In this document: positions 1 through 11,697 of the stretch, piece after piece | How the letters are laid out: each line of letters opens with the position of its first letter | Position numbering within the stretch: the first letter of the stretch is position 1 | DNA from: Omphiscola glabra | Taxonomy: Eukaryota > Mollusca > Gastropoda > Lymnaeidae | Length of the DNA: 64,000 bases | NCBI GenBank assembly: GCA_964017045.1 | Contig: OZ024794.1 | Coordinates: 21,060,316 to 21,124,315 of the forward strand | Direction: 5' to 3' | The notes under the pieces: model-generated | Database searches by the model: none | What the model saw: the letters and a program-made list of their open reading frames with translations, nothing else | Told to the model about the DNA's origin: nothing | Translations under genes and position numbers: made by a program

Positions 1-71
1 GACCCATGAAATGACTTAATTCAAACAATTAAATTTAAATCATTGGTCGCCTGTACTTCATTCCTACTCGC

Positions 72-659
72 CCATAGACGGAGACACTTCTTTCTTATTT
101 GGAGGTCTACACAATTCCATAGACGGAGACACTTCTTTCTTACTTGGAGGACTACACAATTCAATAGACGGAGACACTTCTTTCTTACTTGGAGGACTAC
201 ACAACTCCATAGACGGAGACACTTCTTTCTTACTTGGAGGACTACACAATTCAATAGACGGAGACACTTCTTTCTTACTTGGAGGACTACACAACTCCAT
301 AGACGGAGACACTTCTTTCTTACTTGGAGGACTACACAATTCCATAGACGGAGACACTTCTTTCTTACTTGGAGGACTACACAATTCCGTAGACGGAGAC
401 ACTTCTTTCTTACTTGGAGGACTTCACAACTCCATAGACGGAGACACTTCTTTCTTACTTGGAGGACTACACAACTCCATAGACGGAGACACTTCTTTCT
501 TACTTGGAGGACTACACAATTCCATAGACGGAGACACTTCTTTCTTACTTGGAGGACTACACAACTCAATAGACGGAGACACTTCTTTCTTACTTGGAGG
601 ACTACACAATTCCGTAGACGGAGACACTTCTTTCTTACTTGGAGGACTACACAACTCCA
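72..659. repeat. 45-bp minisatellite, about 13 units
   Basis: Near-identical 45-bp units begin AGACGGAGACACTTCTTTCT and differ mainly at the end (TTCCAT, TTCAAT, CTCCAT or TTCCGT). The unit is a multiple of three and contains few stops, so several frames on both strands stay open. The plus frame encodes a 15-residue RRRHFFLTWRT repeat. No start context, splice signal or non-repetitive domain supports translation, so this is read as non-coding satellite DNA. The first unit is the most diverged, as is usual at an array edge. Confidence 0.95.
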
Positions 660-917
660 GACAAAGGAACATCTTTCAGGAAACGACGAGCCAACAAGTT
701 TTAATCCATATATGCTAATAAATCTTATACCGTGGCTTGTTAAGTCCACCAGGCGTGTTGGGTTTGCACTGTGTGCTGATCAGATCTGTAAATATTCTCA
801 GCATTTCATGGGATGGGGCTTCGATCTCTGCAACCAAACATTAAACTCAAATACACAGCTAGTTCCACCAAATTTCTTCTTTTAATAAAAAAAAAAAAAT
901 TAAAAAAAAATTGGTGC
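660..917. other. unique AT-rich spacer
   Basis: This is single-copy sequence between two arrays, ending in an A-rich tract at about 886-910. I see no gene or element in it. Confidence 0.6.
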
Positions 918-1095
918 TGGGGGTAGGAAGTCATAATCAGGGATGGGGTAGGAAGTCATAATCAGGGATGGGGTAGGAAGTCATAATCAGGGATGAGGTA
1001 GGAAGTCATAAACAGGGATGGGGTAGGAAGTCATAATCAGGGATGGGGTCGGAAGTCATAATCAGGGATTGGGTAGGAAGTCATAATCAGGGATT
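918..1095. repeat. 25-bp minisatellite, about 7 units
   Basis: The core GGTAGGAAGTCATAATCAGG repeats every 25 bp. Single substitutions occur in several units (GGATGAGG, GGGGTCGG, ATAAACAG). Confidence 0.92.
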
Positions 1096-1283
1096 GAGGA
1101 TTTTTTCTGTCAATTCAGCAAGAGGGAACCATTACGTTTAATCAGACGCAGACTTTTTGTAAGAATCATTGAGTGTATGTTGTCTGTGATTGGAATCATA
1201 TTTAGTCCCTGTCTTCGGTTGAAATCATAGTCTGTAATTTTCTGTGCTTGGAGTCAGTGTATAATATGTAGTTGTCTCTGGAT

Positions 1284-3130
1284 TGAGTCATTAGCCTGTA
1301 GCTGTATATAGTTGGAGTCATTAGCCTGTAGCTGTATATAGTTGGAGTCATTAGCCTGTAGCTGTATATAGTTGGAGTCATTAGCTTGTAGCTGTATATA
1401 GTTGGAGTCATTAGCCTGTAGCTGTATATAGTTGGAGTCATTAGCCTGTGGCTGTATATAGTTGGAGTCATTAGCCTGTAGCTGTATATAGTTGGAGTCA
1501 TTAGCCTGTAGCTGTATATAGTTGGAGTCATTAGCCTGTAGCAGGTATATAGTTGGAGTCATTAGCCTGTAGCTGTATATAGTTGGAGTCATTAGGCTGT
1601 AGCTGTATATAGTTGGAGTCATTAGCCTGTAGCTGTATATAGTTGGAGTCATTAGCCTGTAGCTGTATATAGTTGGAGTCATTAGCCTGTAGCTGTATAT
1701 AGTTGGAGTCATTAGCCTGTAGCGGTATATAGTTGGAGTCATTAGGCTGTAGCTGTATATAGTTGGAGTCATTAGCCTGTAGCTGTATATAGTTGGAGTC
1801 ATTAGCATGTAGCTGTATATAGTTGGAGTCATTAGCCTGTAGCGGTATATAGTTGGAGTCATTAGCCTGTAGCTGTATATAGTTGGAGTCATTAGGCTGT
1901 AGCTGTATATAGTTGGAGTCATTAGCCTGTAGCGGTATATAGTTGGAGTCATTAACCTGTAGCTGTATATAGTTGGAGTCATTAGCCTGTAGCTGTATAT
2001 AGTTGGAGTCATTAGCCTGTAGCTGTATATAGTTGGAGTCATTAGCCTGTAGCTGTATATAGTTGGAGTCATTAGCCTGTAGCTGTATATAGTTGGAGTC
2101 ATTAGGCTGTAGCTGTATATAGTTGGAGTCATTAGCATGTAGCGGTATATAGTTGGAGTCATTAGCCTGTAGCTGTATATAGTTGGAGTCATTAGCCTGT
2201 AGCTGTATATAGTTGGAGTCATTAGCCTGTAGCTGTATATAGTTGGAGTCATTAGCCTGTAGCTGTATATAGTTGGAGTCATTAGCCTGTAGCTGTATAT
2301 AGTTGGAGTCATTAGCCTGTAGCTGTATATAGTTGGAGTCATTAGCCTGTAGCTGTATATAGTTGGAGTCATTAGCCTGTAGCTGTATATAGTTGGAGTC
2401 ATTAGCCTGTAGCGGTATATAGTTGGAGTCATTAGCCTTTAGCGGTATATAGTTGGAGTCATTAGCCTGTAGCTGTATATAGTTGGAGTCATTAGCCTGT
2501 AGCTGTATATAGTTGGAGTCATTAGCCTGTAGCGGTATATAGTTGGAGTCATTAGCCTGTAGCTGTATATAGTTGGAGTCATTAGGCTGTAGCTGTATAT
2601 AGTTGGAGTCATTAGCCTGTAGCGGTATATAGTTGGAGTCATTAGCCTGTAGCTGTATATAGTTGGAGTCATTAGCCTGTAGCTGTATATAGTTGGAGTC
2701 ATTAGCCTGTAGCTGTATATAGTTGGAGTCATTAGCCTGTAGCTGTATATAGTTGGAGTCATTAGCCTGTAGCTGTATATAGTTGGAGTCATTAGGCTGT
2801 AGCTGTATATAGTTGGAGTCATTAGCCTGTAGCTGTATATAGTTGGAGTCATTAGCCTGTAGCTGTATATAGTTGGAGTCATTAGCCTGTAGCTGTATAT
2901 AGTTGGAGTCATTAGCCTGTAGCTGTATATAGTTGGAGTCATTAGGCTGTAGCTGTATATAGTTGGAGTCATTAGCCTGTAGCTGTATATAGTTGGAGTC
3001 CTTAGCCTGTAGCTGTATATAGTTGGAGTCATTAGCCTGTAGCTGTATATAGTTGGAGTCATTAGCCTGTAGCTGTATATAGTTGGAGTCATTAGCCTGT
3101 AGCTGTATATAGTTGGAGTCATTAGCCTGG
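1284..3130. repeat. 30-bp minisatellite, about 61 units
   Basis: The unit contains TTAGCCTGTAGCTGTATATA and repeats every 30 bp. One unit near 1543 carries a single inserted base, which shifts the phase. Recurrent variants (AGCGG for AGCTG, TTAGGC for TTAGCC, TTAGCA for TTAGCC) are scattered in a way that suggests unequal exchange. On the minus strand the unit reads as the 10-residue repeat MTPTIYSYRL. The frame is broken near 1543 by the inserted base and near 2436 by one substitution that makes a stop, which argues against coding. Confidence 0.96.
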
Positions 3131-3810
3131 AGGTGTTTTTTTTTTCATTTTTTTTTTAAATCTTGTTTTTTTTTTTTTTAATTTATATTTAAGGAAACAC
3201 TACTTTAACGTACCGGGTATACAAAATAGAACCACACATTTTAACCGGATACCGAAAAACTTACGACACAAATTAAATTTAAAATTAAATCCGTTATAAT
3301 TTTGAAACTTTGTAGATCATTTTTTCACCTTACACATACAAAATGATTTGCGAATCTCACTGTAGAAAACCCGTCACGGTTCCATGGATGTTGGTTTGAG
3401 AACCTCTGGTCTGCAAGTATCGCAGAGCACGGCGATGTCTTCACCTACAAGACATTGATTTCGATGCCATGGCAATGACATGGCGATGACATGCGGCGAA
3501 TGAGAGGAGAGCCATAGCGTTGATCGCATCAACGAGAAGACTGATTTGGAATGGGTGTGTGGGGGTGAGGCGGTCTTTGTTATCAACTGATTATGTGAGC
3601 GTGGACAGTGTTGTTGGTCATGAGCTGGTTCATTGTTCTGTGACGGTCAGATGTGATTGGTTGGGTCATGCGAGTTCGACAAACAAATGACGTGTTTAAA
3701 TGCTGTGTGGAGTTAGTTTTCTTGAGATTTCTTTTTTCAAGTTTTCTTTACATAGTTTGAAAAAAAAGCAAGTCCTGGTTAGTTATTGTGGCAAATGGCA
3801 ACTGTACTGG
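3131..3810. other. unique intergenic stretch
   Basis: T-rich tracts (3136-3180) mark the edge of the 30-bp array, followed by single-copy sequence. Around 3470-3500 there is a short run of CATGGC/GATGACATG words. I see no supported gene. Confidence 0.5.
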
Positions 3811-3818
3811 GATCTGGT

Positions 3819-3995
3819 CATGGGCGCCCGCAGAAAATTTTCTATGTGGGGGGGGGGGGGGGCAAAATACTTTCTCTTTATTTTCTCTTTACTTTAAGTT
3901 TTTTGTCTATTTTTGTCTAAAAAAATTTTTTAATCAATCAATCCGTGGGGGGGGGGGCAAGTGCCCCACCTTGCCACTACTTGCGGGCGCCCATG
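3819..3995. mobile_element. hAT-like MITE with 8-bp TSD
   Basis: The left end CATGGGCGCCCGCA is matched exactly, inverted, by the right end TGCGGGCGCCCATG. Both ends are flanked by the perfect 8-bp direct repeat GATCTGGT (3811-3818 and 3996-4003). An 8-bp duplication with short inverted ends is the hallmark of the hAT superfamily. The 177-bp body has two long G runs and no coding capacity, so it is non-autonomous. The intact TSD suggests a fairly recent insertion. Confidence 0.88.
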
Positions 3996-4003
3996 GATCT
4001 GGT

Positions 4004-4434
4004 GTTTAGTCGGGCCCCCACTGGGGCTGATAGTGCTTTTTTTTAATAGGGGTAGGCCACTTTCGTATGATCACAGAAAACAATGTCTAGGACTCCTTTT
4101 ATTTTTTCCTTGCCCCTACAACGCTGTCCTGTATAGTAAGAAGTTAAAATAACCATTTACAAGTTCATGTTCTTTATCTATCGGCTAATGATGCAATACA
4201 TTCCCCAAATTGTATAAGAAAAAATTCAAGTCACTAAAGTTCCGAATAAATAAGCCGAGATATTGCATGCCGGTTATATCTATTCGCCAGATCTCATAAA
4301 GGTCTTCCAGAAGTCAGAAAAACGAGGAACGAGGCCGCTAGTAATCAAGCACTATGTTGTGCAGGAATTTCAAAATCAAGGAGATAAAATTGTTTTTGCG
4401 CCAAATTACCTCCTGCAGTGATTACAAATTATGC
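4004..4434. other. unique intergenic stretch
   Basis: This is single-copy, AT-rich sequence between two inverted-repeat elements. I see no gene. Confidence 0.5.
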
Positions 4435-4828
4435 AATGGACTACGATTAGTCACTTCCTTGTTTTGTCACGTGATACGTACCAGCCATTAGTAGGCTTTC
4501 TGCTACACATAACAACACATAACAACAGATAAACAGCTGATCAGCCATTGCCATTATCATTAATTCTAAAGCAAAATGTTTGTCTCCATCAGCGCTTCCC
4601 CAGTGTTAATTTTAAAATTTTACTTTTCAAAATATTCTTGAATACACGTGTTTTTTTAAAATGACATTCATAAATGTGACAATAATTATAATTCAGTTAT
4701 GATTAAAGGAAGAAAGTTGTTTGAAGAAAAATTTGTGAGCGACTAGTGTGTTGCAGACAGCCTACCGGAAGTATTACTTGTTTTTACACGTATCACGTGA
4801 CAAAACAATCGACTCATCGTAGTCCATT
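4435..4828. mobile_element. inverted-repeat element (MITE-like), 394 bp
   Basis: The arms at 4435-4482 and about 4785-4828 are inverted copies of each other. They share AATGGACTACGAT at the tip and TTGTTTTGTCACGTGATACGT further in. The centre is AT-rich and non-coding. I could not fix a clear target duplication, so the superfamily is unassigned. The arms carry the E-box palindrome CACGTG. Confidence 0.65.
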
Positions 4829-4914
4829 ATGTCTTGAATATTCTTTTTATTGAGACAATTCATTAATAAATCTATACGATATATATTTTTTTTTTAAATT
4901 TACCACTGTTCTGT

Positions 4915-5066
4915 ATTTTCTCTGATCTGTTTTGTCCTTGTTCTGTTCTGTCATGTTCCGTTTTTTCATGTCCTATTTTGTCATGTTCTGTTTTGTATGT
5001 CCTGTTTTCTCATGTTCTGTTTTCTCATGTTCTGTTTTGTCCTGTTCTGTTTTGTCATGTCCTGTT
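4915..5066. repeat. degenerate 15-18-bp repeat of TGTTCTGTTTTGTC
   Basis: Pyrimidine/G-rich words of the TGTTCTGTTTTGTC and CATGTCCTGTTT type repeat irregularly about nine times. The period varies, so this is an old or poorly homogenised array. Confidence 0.75.
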
Positions 5067-7044
5067 TAATCCGGTTACCGTTCGGGACGACCCGTCAATA
5101 AACACATAGCTAAGCGACGTACCATCCCTGGTCATTGTGCACGCGTGTTGGAACCGAAACCTTTCGCATTGTGTCGAGTGACACGCAGGAAATGAAATGG
5201 TCAGTGACAGGAGAAAAGATGGCCGCCGGCAGCAAACCCGCCTAGGGGGGAGCTGCTCCCGCCGCCCCAAGTGTTTTGTTGGTCACCCCAGGAGTTGCGT
5301 GTACGGAACTGACGAGCCTCGGATTAATGTCTTGCGGATAATCTCAGAATTATATTCACAAATTAGCAGAGCCGACCAAACCGACAGGCCAGGCACGATT
5401 CTTCATTTATCGGAACATTAAGGCCCCACCGCGGCTTAAATCTCCCCACTAGCGTCTTCCTCATTACAAAAGTGTACGTCGGATGTTTCATTGAAGTTAT
5501 AATATGAAAACGGTATCCCTTTGAAGGACGATGCATCGAAGGGGGGGGGGGGGGCTTAAAAGAATTATAGTTTTAAAGAGCGTATATCTCAAGCCCACCC
5601 AGACATTGATAATCCGTCTCTTTAAGTTTTCAATACGGCTTTTTCTTTGTAAACCAGTTTGTTATTTATTCTCCTACAAGGGATCCTAATTGACAAATTC
5701 CACGCAAGGTCGGGAGTTCATTGGTGGATCTTTACGAACCGGGAGGTTTACTTAACCAATTATTATCACTGGCTCGTAGAGGAGAGAACTCTCCTGAAGT
5801 TTGTGTCTCTGATTCATCTTTGAGTGCTACCGCCGTTTCATTAATTCACCCCCACCCCCGTGAATCTAGAATATATAGTCGATATGAAAGCAGGGTTTTC
5901 TTCGGAAATCTTCAAGTAACATTTCCCAACTCCAGTCCTCCACCCACCCTTACATTCCACGCTTTACATCCCCAGGCTAAATATCCTTCCTTTTCCCCCT
6001 CTATTATCCATCGGTTATCGTACATTACGGACACAACTGAATAGAGATGAGTGTATTAAGGGATGGCCCGAGAGAACGTCCCTCCTTGTACAGAGCATGA
6101 ATCAGGCCCTAATTGAATTTGGCCGTGCACAAAATGACCGGTCATGACATGCAATCGAACGACCCGAATGTCCAGAGAGAAGGACCAGGGTCTGAAATTA
6201 TTGTTTTCACGAGCAATCAAAACGTCCGTACACGCCCGAGGGAGGAAGGCGGCGTAGAGCGAGAAAGAGGGGGGGGGGAGAAAGAGGAGGGGGGAAAAAA
6301 GAGCGTTTTGATATGGGAAAGACAGCAACTGTGAATAAGGCTGAGGGAGGGGTGGTTGAATCTACCCGCTCGGAAGTCTGACGGTAAAGATAGAGGGCGC
6401 GGGGGGGGGGGGGGGGAGAGAGACGTTAAAAAAAAGGGGGTAAAAGCTCTTGGAATAATCCACAGACATTAAACGCTGTAAGTGTTAGCTAGCTTCTGAT
6501 AGAACGTTTCTCTTCACCGAGGCAATTAGGCCCCATTTCAGTAATGGCCGATTGTGCATGATCCAGCCCTATTCATTAGTGTTTGGCCTGCTATCGGAAC
6601 AGGGCTGATGGCGGGGTAATTGGAGCGAAATTGAGTCGCTATTACCGCGCGGATCGCGGAGCCACCAAAAGCAGTAAATCACGACAAATTGACATCGGAT
6701 TGTGCCAGCAATCAAGTCAAGCCCCGGCTATGTTGGGGGGGCCGAGATAACGGTTCCTAGAAATTGCCCCCCCCCCCCCTCCCCACTATTTTTTTTTTGA
6801 ATGATAGGATTTATTAAGTATGCAAACCTTCTCTCACCCAAACATTGATGACATCTCATCTGAGTCTGGAAAAAAAATAATAAAAAGCAAGTTTGATGAA
6901 ATGAAGGAGATACGATTGCTATAGAGGCAGTTGGGGTATCATATATCAGATGGGCAGTAGTGTTGACGTTTTGGAACAGAACCCTTTGGTTGTGTCGACT
7001 TTAAATTGGGGATTTGCGGTGTTCCGTAATCAAAATATAGTCGG
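5067..7044. other. unique region with candidate conserved non-coding block
   Basis: No gene is supported. Polypurine/G tracts occur at 5540-5554, 6262-6300 and 6398-6420. The block at about 6480-6730 is of higher complexity and almost repeat-free. It has several TAAT/ATTA words and GC-rich words such as TTACCGCGCGG, unlike its surroundings. That texture fits a regulatory or conserved non-coding element, but conservation cannot be judged from one sequence. Confidence 0.4.
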
Positions 7045-7158
7045 TGTGGCCACTGGAAGGTGGGTGACGTGGCCCGGTAGGGGTGGGTATGGTGTGGCCA
7101 CTGGAAGGTGGGTGACGTGGCCCGGTAGGGGTGGGTATGGTGTGGCCCGGTAGGGGTG
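7045..7158. repeat. 48-bp tandem duplication, about 2.4 units
   Basis: Units contain GTGTGGCCACTGGAAGGTGG and GTGACGTGGCCCGGTAGGGG. Two are complete and a third is partial, lacking the middle. Confidence 0.88.
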
Positions 7159-7431
7159 GGGACAGCCGCCTATTTAGATGCGTGTGAAGAGGTGTGAAGA
7201 AATTCTAAACTTATCAGTGTGACTCTGAAATTATTGCTGATTTTTTGTATATTTTAACACATATCTTATGTACGAGAACATTAGCCAGCTATTATTGAAT
7301 TTTGAAAGGTTGAGGATAGGATTTCATATGTAATAGCTGTCCTGCCTGGCTGGCCTTAGTATTTGGTAATCACTCTCCTCGTGTATAGAGTAGATGGAAT
7401 ACACAATAAAACAAGGTTTTATCCTACCAGT

Positions 7432-9333
7432 AGCAAGGCAAGCAACACAAGCAAGACAAGCAAGACAGGCAAGACAGGCAAGACAGGCAAGACAAGCAAG
7501 ACAGGCAAGACAGGCAAGACAGGCAAGACGGGCAAGACAGGCAAGACAGGCAAGACAGGCAAGACAGGCAAGACAGGCAAGACAGGCAAGACAGGCAAGA
7601 CAGGCAAGACAGGCAAGACAAGCAAGACAGGCAAGACAGGCAAGACAGGCAAGACAGGCAAGACAGGCAAGACAGGCAAGACAGGCAAGACAGGCAAGAC
7701 AAGGAAGACAGGCAAGACAGGCAAGACAAGCAAGACAGGCAAGACAGGCAAGGCAAGCAAGACAGGCAAGACAAGCAAGACAGGCAAGGCAAGCAAGACA
7801 GGCAAGACAGGCAAGACAGGCAAGACAAGCAAGACAGGCAAGACAGGCAAGACAAGCAAGACAGGCAAGACAAGCAAGACAGGCAAGACAGGCAAGACAA
7901 GCAAGACAGGCAAGACAAGGAAGACAGGCAAGACAAGCAAGACAGGCAAGACAGGCAAGACAAGCAAGACAAGCAAGACAAGGAAGACAGGCAAGACAGG
8001 CAAGACAAGGAAGACAGGCAAGACAGGCAAGACAAGCAAGACAAGCAAGACAGGCAAGACAGGCAAGACAAGCAAGACAGGCAAGACAAGGAAGACAGGC
8101 AAGACAGGCAAGACAAGGAAGACAGGCAAGACAAGCAAGACAAGCAACACAAGCAAGACAGGCAAGACAAGCAAGACAGGCAAGACAAGGAAGACAGGCA
8201 AGACAGGCAAGACAAGCAAGACAGGCAAGACAGGCAAGACAAGCAAGACAAGCAAGACAGGCAAGACAGGCAAGACAGGCAAGACAGGCAAGACAGGCAA
8301 GACAGGCAAGACAGGCAAGACAGGCAAGACAAGGAAGACAAGCAAGACAAGGAAGACAGGCAAGACAGGCAAGACAAGGAAGACAGGCAAGACAGGCAAG
8401 ACAAGCAACACAAGCAAGACAGGCAAGACAAGCAAGACAGGCAAGACAAGGAAGACAGGCAAGACAAGCAAGACAAGCAAGACAGGCAAGACAGGCAAGA
8501 CAAGGAAGACAGGCAAGACAGGCAAGACAAGGAAGACAGGCAAGACAGGCAAGACAGGCAAGACAAGCAACACAAGCAAGACAGGCAAGACAAGCAAGAC
8601 AGGCAAGACAAGGAAGACAGGCAAGACAGGCAAGACAAGCAAGACAGGCAAGACAGGCAAGACAAGCAAGACAAGCAAGACAGGCAAGACAGGCAAGACA
8701 GGCAAGACAGGCAAGACAGGCAAGACAGGCAAGACAAGGAAGACAGGCAAGACAAGCAAGACAAGCAAGACAGGCAAGACAGGCAAGACAGGCAAGACAA
8801 GCAACACAAGCAAGACAAGCAAGACAGGCAAGACAAGCAACACAAGCAAGACAAGCAAGACAGGCAAGACAGGCAAGACAAGCAACACAAGCAACACAAG
8901 CAAGACAAGCAAGACAGGCAAGACAGGCAACACAAGCAAGACAAGCAAGACAAGCAAGACAGGCAAGACAGGCAAGACAAGCAACACAAGCAAGGCAAGC
9001 AACACAAGCAAGGCAAGCAACACAAGCAACACAAGCAAGGCAAGCAACACAAGCAAGGCAAGCAACACAAGCAAGGCAAGCAACACAAGCAAGGCAAGCA
9101 ACACAAGCAACACAAGCAACACAAGCAAGACAGGCAAGACAGGCAAGACAAGGAAGACAAGCGAAACAAGCAAGACGGGCAAGACAGGCAAGACAAGCAA
9201 GACAGGCAAGACAGGCAAGACAGGCAAGACAGGCAAGACAGGCAAGACAGGCAAGACAGGCAAGACAAGGAAGACAAGCGAAACAAGCAAGACGGGCAAG
9301 ACAAGCACAAGCACCACGAGCAAGACAAGTAAG
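7432..9333. repeat. 9-bp array (GGCAAGACA)n, about 210 units
   Basis: The 9-bp unit GGCAAGACA and its point variants AGCAAGACA, AGGAAGACA, AGCAACACA and AGCAAGGCA run for 1.9 kb with almost no indels. Variants are patchy: pure GGCAAGACA runs near 7540-7690, and AGCAACACA/AGCAAGGCA dominate 8960-9130. This points to local slippage and block duplication. Because the unit is nine bases, frames on both strands stay open (GKT/SKT and ARQ on plus, LPV and LSC on minus). These giant frames have no start context or non-repeat domain and are not called as genes. Confidence 0.96.
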
Positions 9334-9444
9334 CCAGATGGGCCCTAGAAACGATTACAATTATCAAAAAACACTTTTGAGTAATGTCAGACAATACAAG
9401 AAATCTGATTTTAAAAAGCCCCCCACCCACCCACCCCCCAACCC

Positions 9445-9445
<1 letters not shown>

Positions 9446-9491
<46 letters not shown>
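9446..9491. repeat. poly(A) tract, 46 bp
   Basis: 46 uninterrupted adenines follow a C-rich CCCACCCACCC segment. It could be a retroposed tail, but nothing upstream looks like a retroposed body, so it is listed as a mononucleotide tract. Confidence 0.95.
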
Positions 9492-9493
<2 letters not shown>

Positions 9494-9585
9494 AATTGAA
9501 AATTAAAAAATCGATCTTAAATTTACATATGGATAGTCAATAAACGAACTGACGGACTGACGCTGTGAGAGAATATTTCATTGAA

Positions 9586-9863
9586 CGAAGTGGCTATTCG
9601 CACCCTGGTACCAGAAGTGAGAGGTTGGGATTTAAAAAAAACCTATTTATAATAGTATTGTTGGCTTTGTAAGACTAAAAGAGGTATCAAGTGAAAAATA
9701 ATTGAATGGACTATATGTTTGTAAACTTACTTCTTCAGTTTAACTAAAATAAATTACCAGTTTTTATCCCAAATTTTGTCTTACAAACCTAACAATAATA
9801 TTTTTAATCGTTTTTTAATCCCGACCTCTCACTTCTGGTACCCGGGTGCGAATAGTCGCAGCC
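9586..9863. mobile_element. foldback element, copy 1, 9-bp TSD
   Basis: The two halves are inverted copies. Both arms, read outside-in, contain CTATTCGCACC, GGTACCAGAAGTGAGAGG and a later TTTGTAAGAC. Perfect 9-bp direct repeats TTCATTGAA flank it (9577-9585 and 9864-9872). The same family recurs at 61841-62285 with a different perfect 9-bp duplication. Long inverted repeats plus a 9-bp TSD suggest a Mutator-like or related cut-and-paste superfamily; this is inference. The centre is AT-rich and non-coding. Confidence 0.88.
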
Positions 9864-10029
9864 TTCATTGAAAGTTGAAAGACACGTATAAAAAATCTTT
9901 TTCAAATGTTTCAGCAAGCTCTTAATTAAACACCGATTACCTGTATATGGTATTATGTAATTAAATGTAGGCTGGGCAAGAGCACAAGAATAAACAACTC
10001 ATGAAAACAAAGCAATTTTTTAAAATTAT

Positions 10030-10410
10030 TTATTTTATATTAATATTCTAATGTCCACCCGCTTTGACAGCGTAGATGCATCTCACCAACTATTTCAGAA
10101 AAGCAATAAAAAATATTACACACCAAACTCACATGCGATATTTTAAGAAAATTTTGTAACGAATCTCATTTAGCGCAATTATTGGGCATTTTATTTCGTG
10201 AAATCAGTGGCATCATATTTCTTCCCATTGAAAGACCTATTATTTTGGGTTAGGGGTGACGCTGAAATGTCGGCAATGAGTCTGTGTGCCAAGTTTCAGC
10301 TTGATATGTTGATGGGAAGTGGGTCAATTAGCCGTCCGAAGATTTTGCCACACACCCAGACAGACAGAAACACACACACAAAAGCGAAGTTAAGATAAAG
10401 TATTTTTTTT
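10030..10410 (+). repeat. dispersed repeat, family with 22.2 kb and 49.5 kb copies
   Basis: The part at 10110-10200 (ATTACACACCAAACTCAC, then TCTCATTTAGCGCA and ATTTTATTT) matches 22870-22945 and 49730-49810. The 3' part at 10255-10400, with GTCTGTGTGCCAAGTTTCAG and AGCCGTCCGAAGATTTTGCC, is found inverted at 42600-42735. It ends with a CAGACAGACAGAAACACACA segment and GCGAAGTTAAGATAAAG. The layout resembles the 3' region of a retrotransposon, but I see no coding remnant, so the class is not assigned. Confidence 0.7.
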
Positions 10411-11310
10411 TAAAAATATGTTGTAAATCAGTGACGTTGTCACTAGCCTCTGACCCAACAGCGAAGTCGAACCATTAACACAAAAAAAAATAAATGGTTA
10501 TAATTTTTAGATCTGTGCACAAGAGGAGTTTTACAGTAGTTTGGGTACACCAGATTTAAAGTGTCGGATCCGGCCATAGAACCGCGGGTTTGGGGGGGGG
10601 GGGGGATCTTACATGAAAATCAGCGTTTGGACCGCTGTGTGATGTGTCCTAATCCTGACCCGTCTCATCATTGTGATGCCGTAGCAGCCACAAGGGCGAA
10701 GGGGGTCGGCCATCTCATTTTCCCCGACATTCAGCCGTGCCACCTGCGTCAACATGGACCCATGCCCAGCCCGGGAGGGTAGCTGGTACAGTGGGATTAG
10801 GCGGGACTTTGTGGACGGGTTGGGAGGGGAGCAGCCGACGTCGTCAAAGCACGCAGCTCTATTAGGATTTAATTTATTTCACGTCACATTTACCAGGCGT
10901 GACCTAATGCCACGTGTTTTTATTGTGGCTTTTCAGCATCCTGGCGGGGTCTTCTGCTTCAGTAATGTCTATTTATAACCAATATCCATCTACCTTTTTG
11001 AAAAACTTTAGAAAATCGTAGGTCCTACTAAGCTACAAAAGACGCTAAATAAAACAATCTGTTTAAACCAATCCTGCTGTATGAAAAAAATTTACTCCGC
11101 AGATTGCTTAGCGATGAAATTATTACTCTTTTATGTGCTTTTTTAAAAAGTTACTTTAGGGCGGAGATGGGAAGTAGCATCACGTCAGCACCACCACCAC
11201 CACCACAACAACAACAAAAACGACAACACCAACCGCTCCCAAATCTTATGCATCGTGGTAAAGTTCAGCCATCTAGAAATACATTTATCCCATGTAGGAG
11301 GAAATAATAC
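10411..11310. other. unique stretch, no supported gene
   Basis: Single-copy sequence with a G run at about 10591-10604 and a short CACCAC/ACAACA trinucleotide stretch at 11190-11222. I see no supported gene. Confidence 0.45.
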
Positions 11311-11410
11311 GTTACAAAAAGTGTCTGATTAACAAGTTACCCAAAGTGTCTTATTAACAAGTTACCCAAAGTGTCTTATTAACAAGTTACCAACAGTGTC
11401 GTATAAACAA
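11311..11410. repeat. about 26-bp tandem repeat, about 4 units
   Basis: The core GTGTCTTATTAACAAGTTAC repeats with small length differences. The last unit is diverged (GTATAAACAAGTGTC). Confidence 0.85.
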
Positions 11411-11591
11411 GTGTCTTTATCCTAGCAGCCTTCGATGTCCACATCTGATCAGTTTGTGAACACGTCACGAAGTGTTTACGAGCCAAAGCATCATTCCAAC
11501 ATACCTTGCTCCATGCCAGTGCTTCCAAAACTTGTATGGCCCGTGGCCCCCACCCCTCACCCCCACCTCATCATCGATAAAGGTTTCATAA

Positions 11592-11697
11592 AGCTAGAAG
11601 GAGACTTGTCCAGCTGAAAGCTAGAAGGTGACTTGTCCAACTGAAGGCTAGAAGGAGACTTGTCCAGCTGAAAGCTAGAAGGAGATTTGTCCAGCTC
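11592..11697. repeat. 27-bp tandem repeat, 4 units
   Basis: The core CTAGAAGGAGACTTGTCCAG repeats every 27 bp, with single changes in units 2 and 4. Confidence 0.9.

Noticed and set aside
43..885. 280-codon plus-strand frame with RRRHFFLTWRT repeats
   Set aside because: Multiple frames on both strands are open across the same 45-bp units, so this is satellite DNA.
1254..3122. Long minus-strand MTPTIYSYRL repeat frames
   Set aside because: The frame is interrupted by an ordinary one-base insertion and by a substitution-generated stop, with no sign of constraint.
9446..9491. Poly(A) as the tail of a processed pseudogene
   Set aside because: The upstream sequence is a C-rich run and the 9-bp array, with no cDNA-like body or target duplication.
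7363..9499. Four overlapping open frames of 630-700 codons on both strands
   Set aside because: They are translations of the 9-bp array; openness follows from unit length, and there is no non-repeat domain, codon bias or start context.
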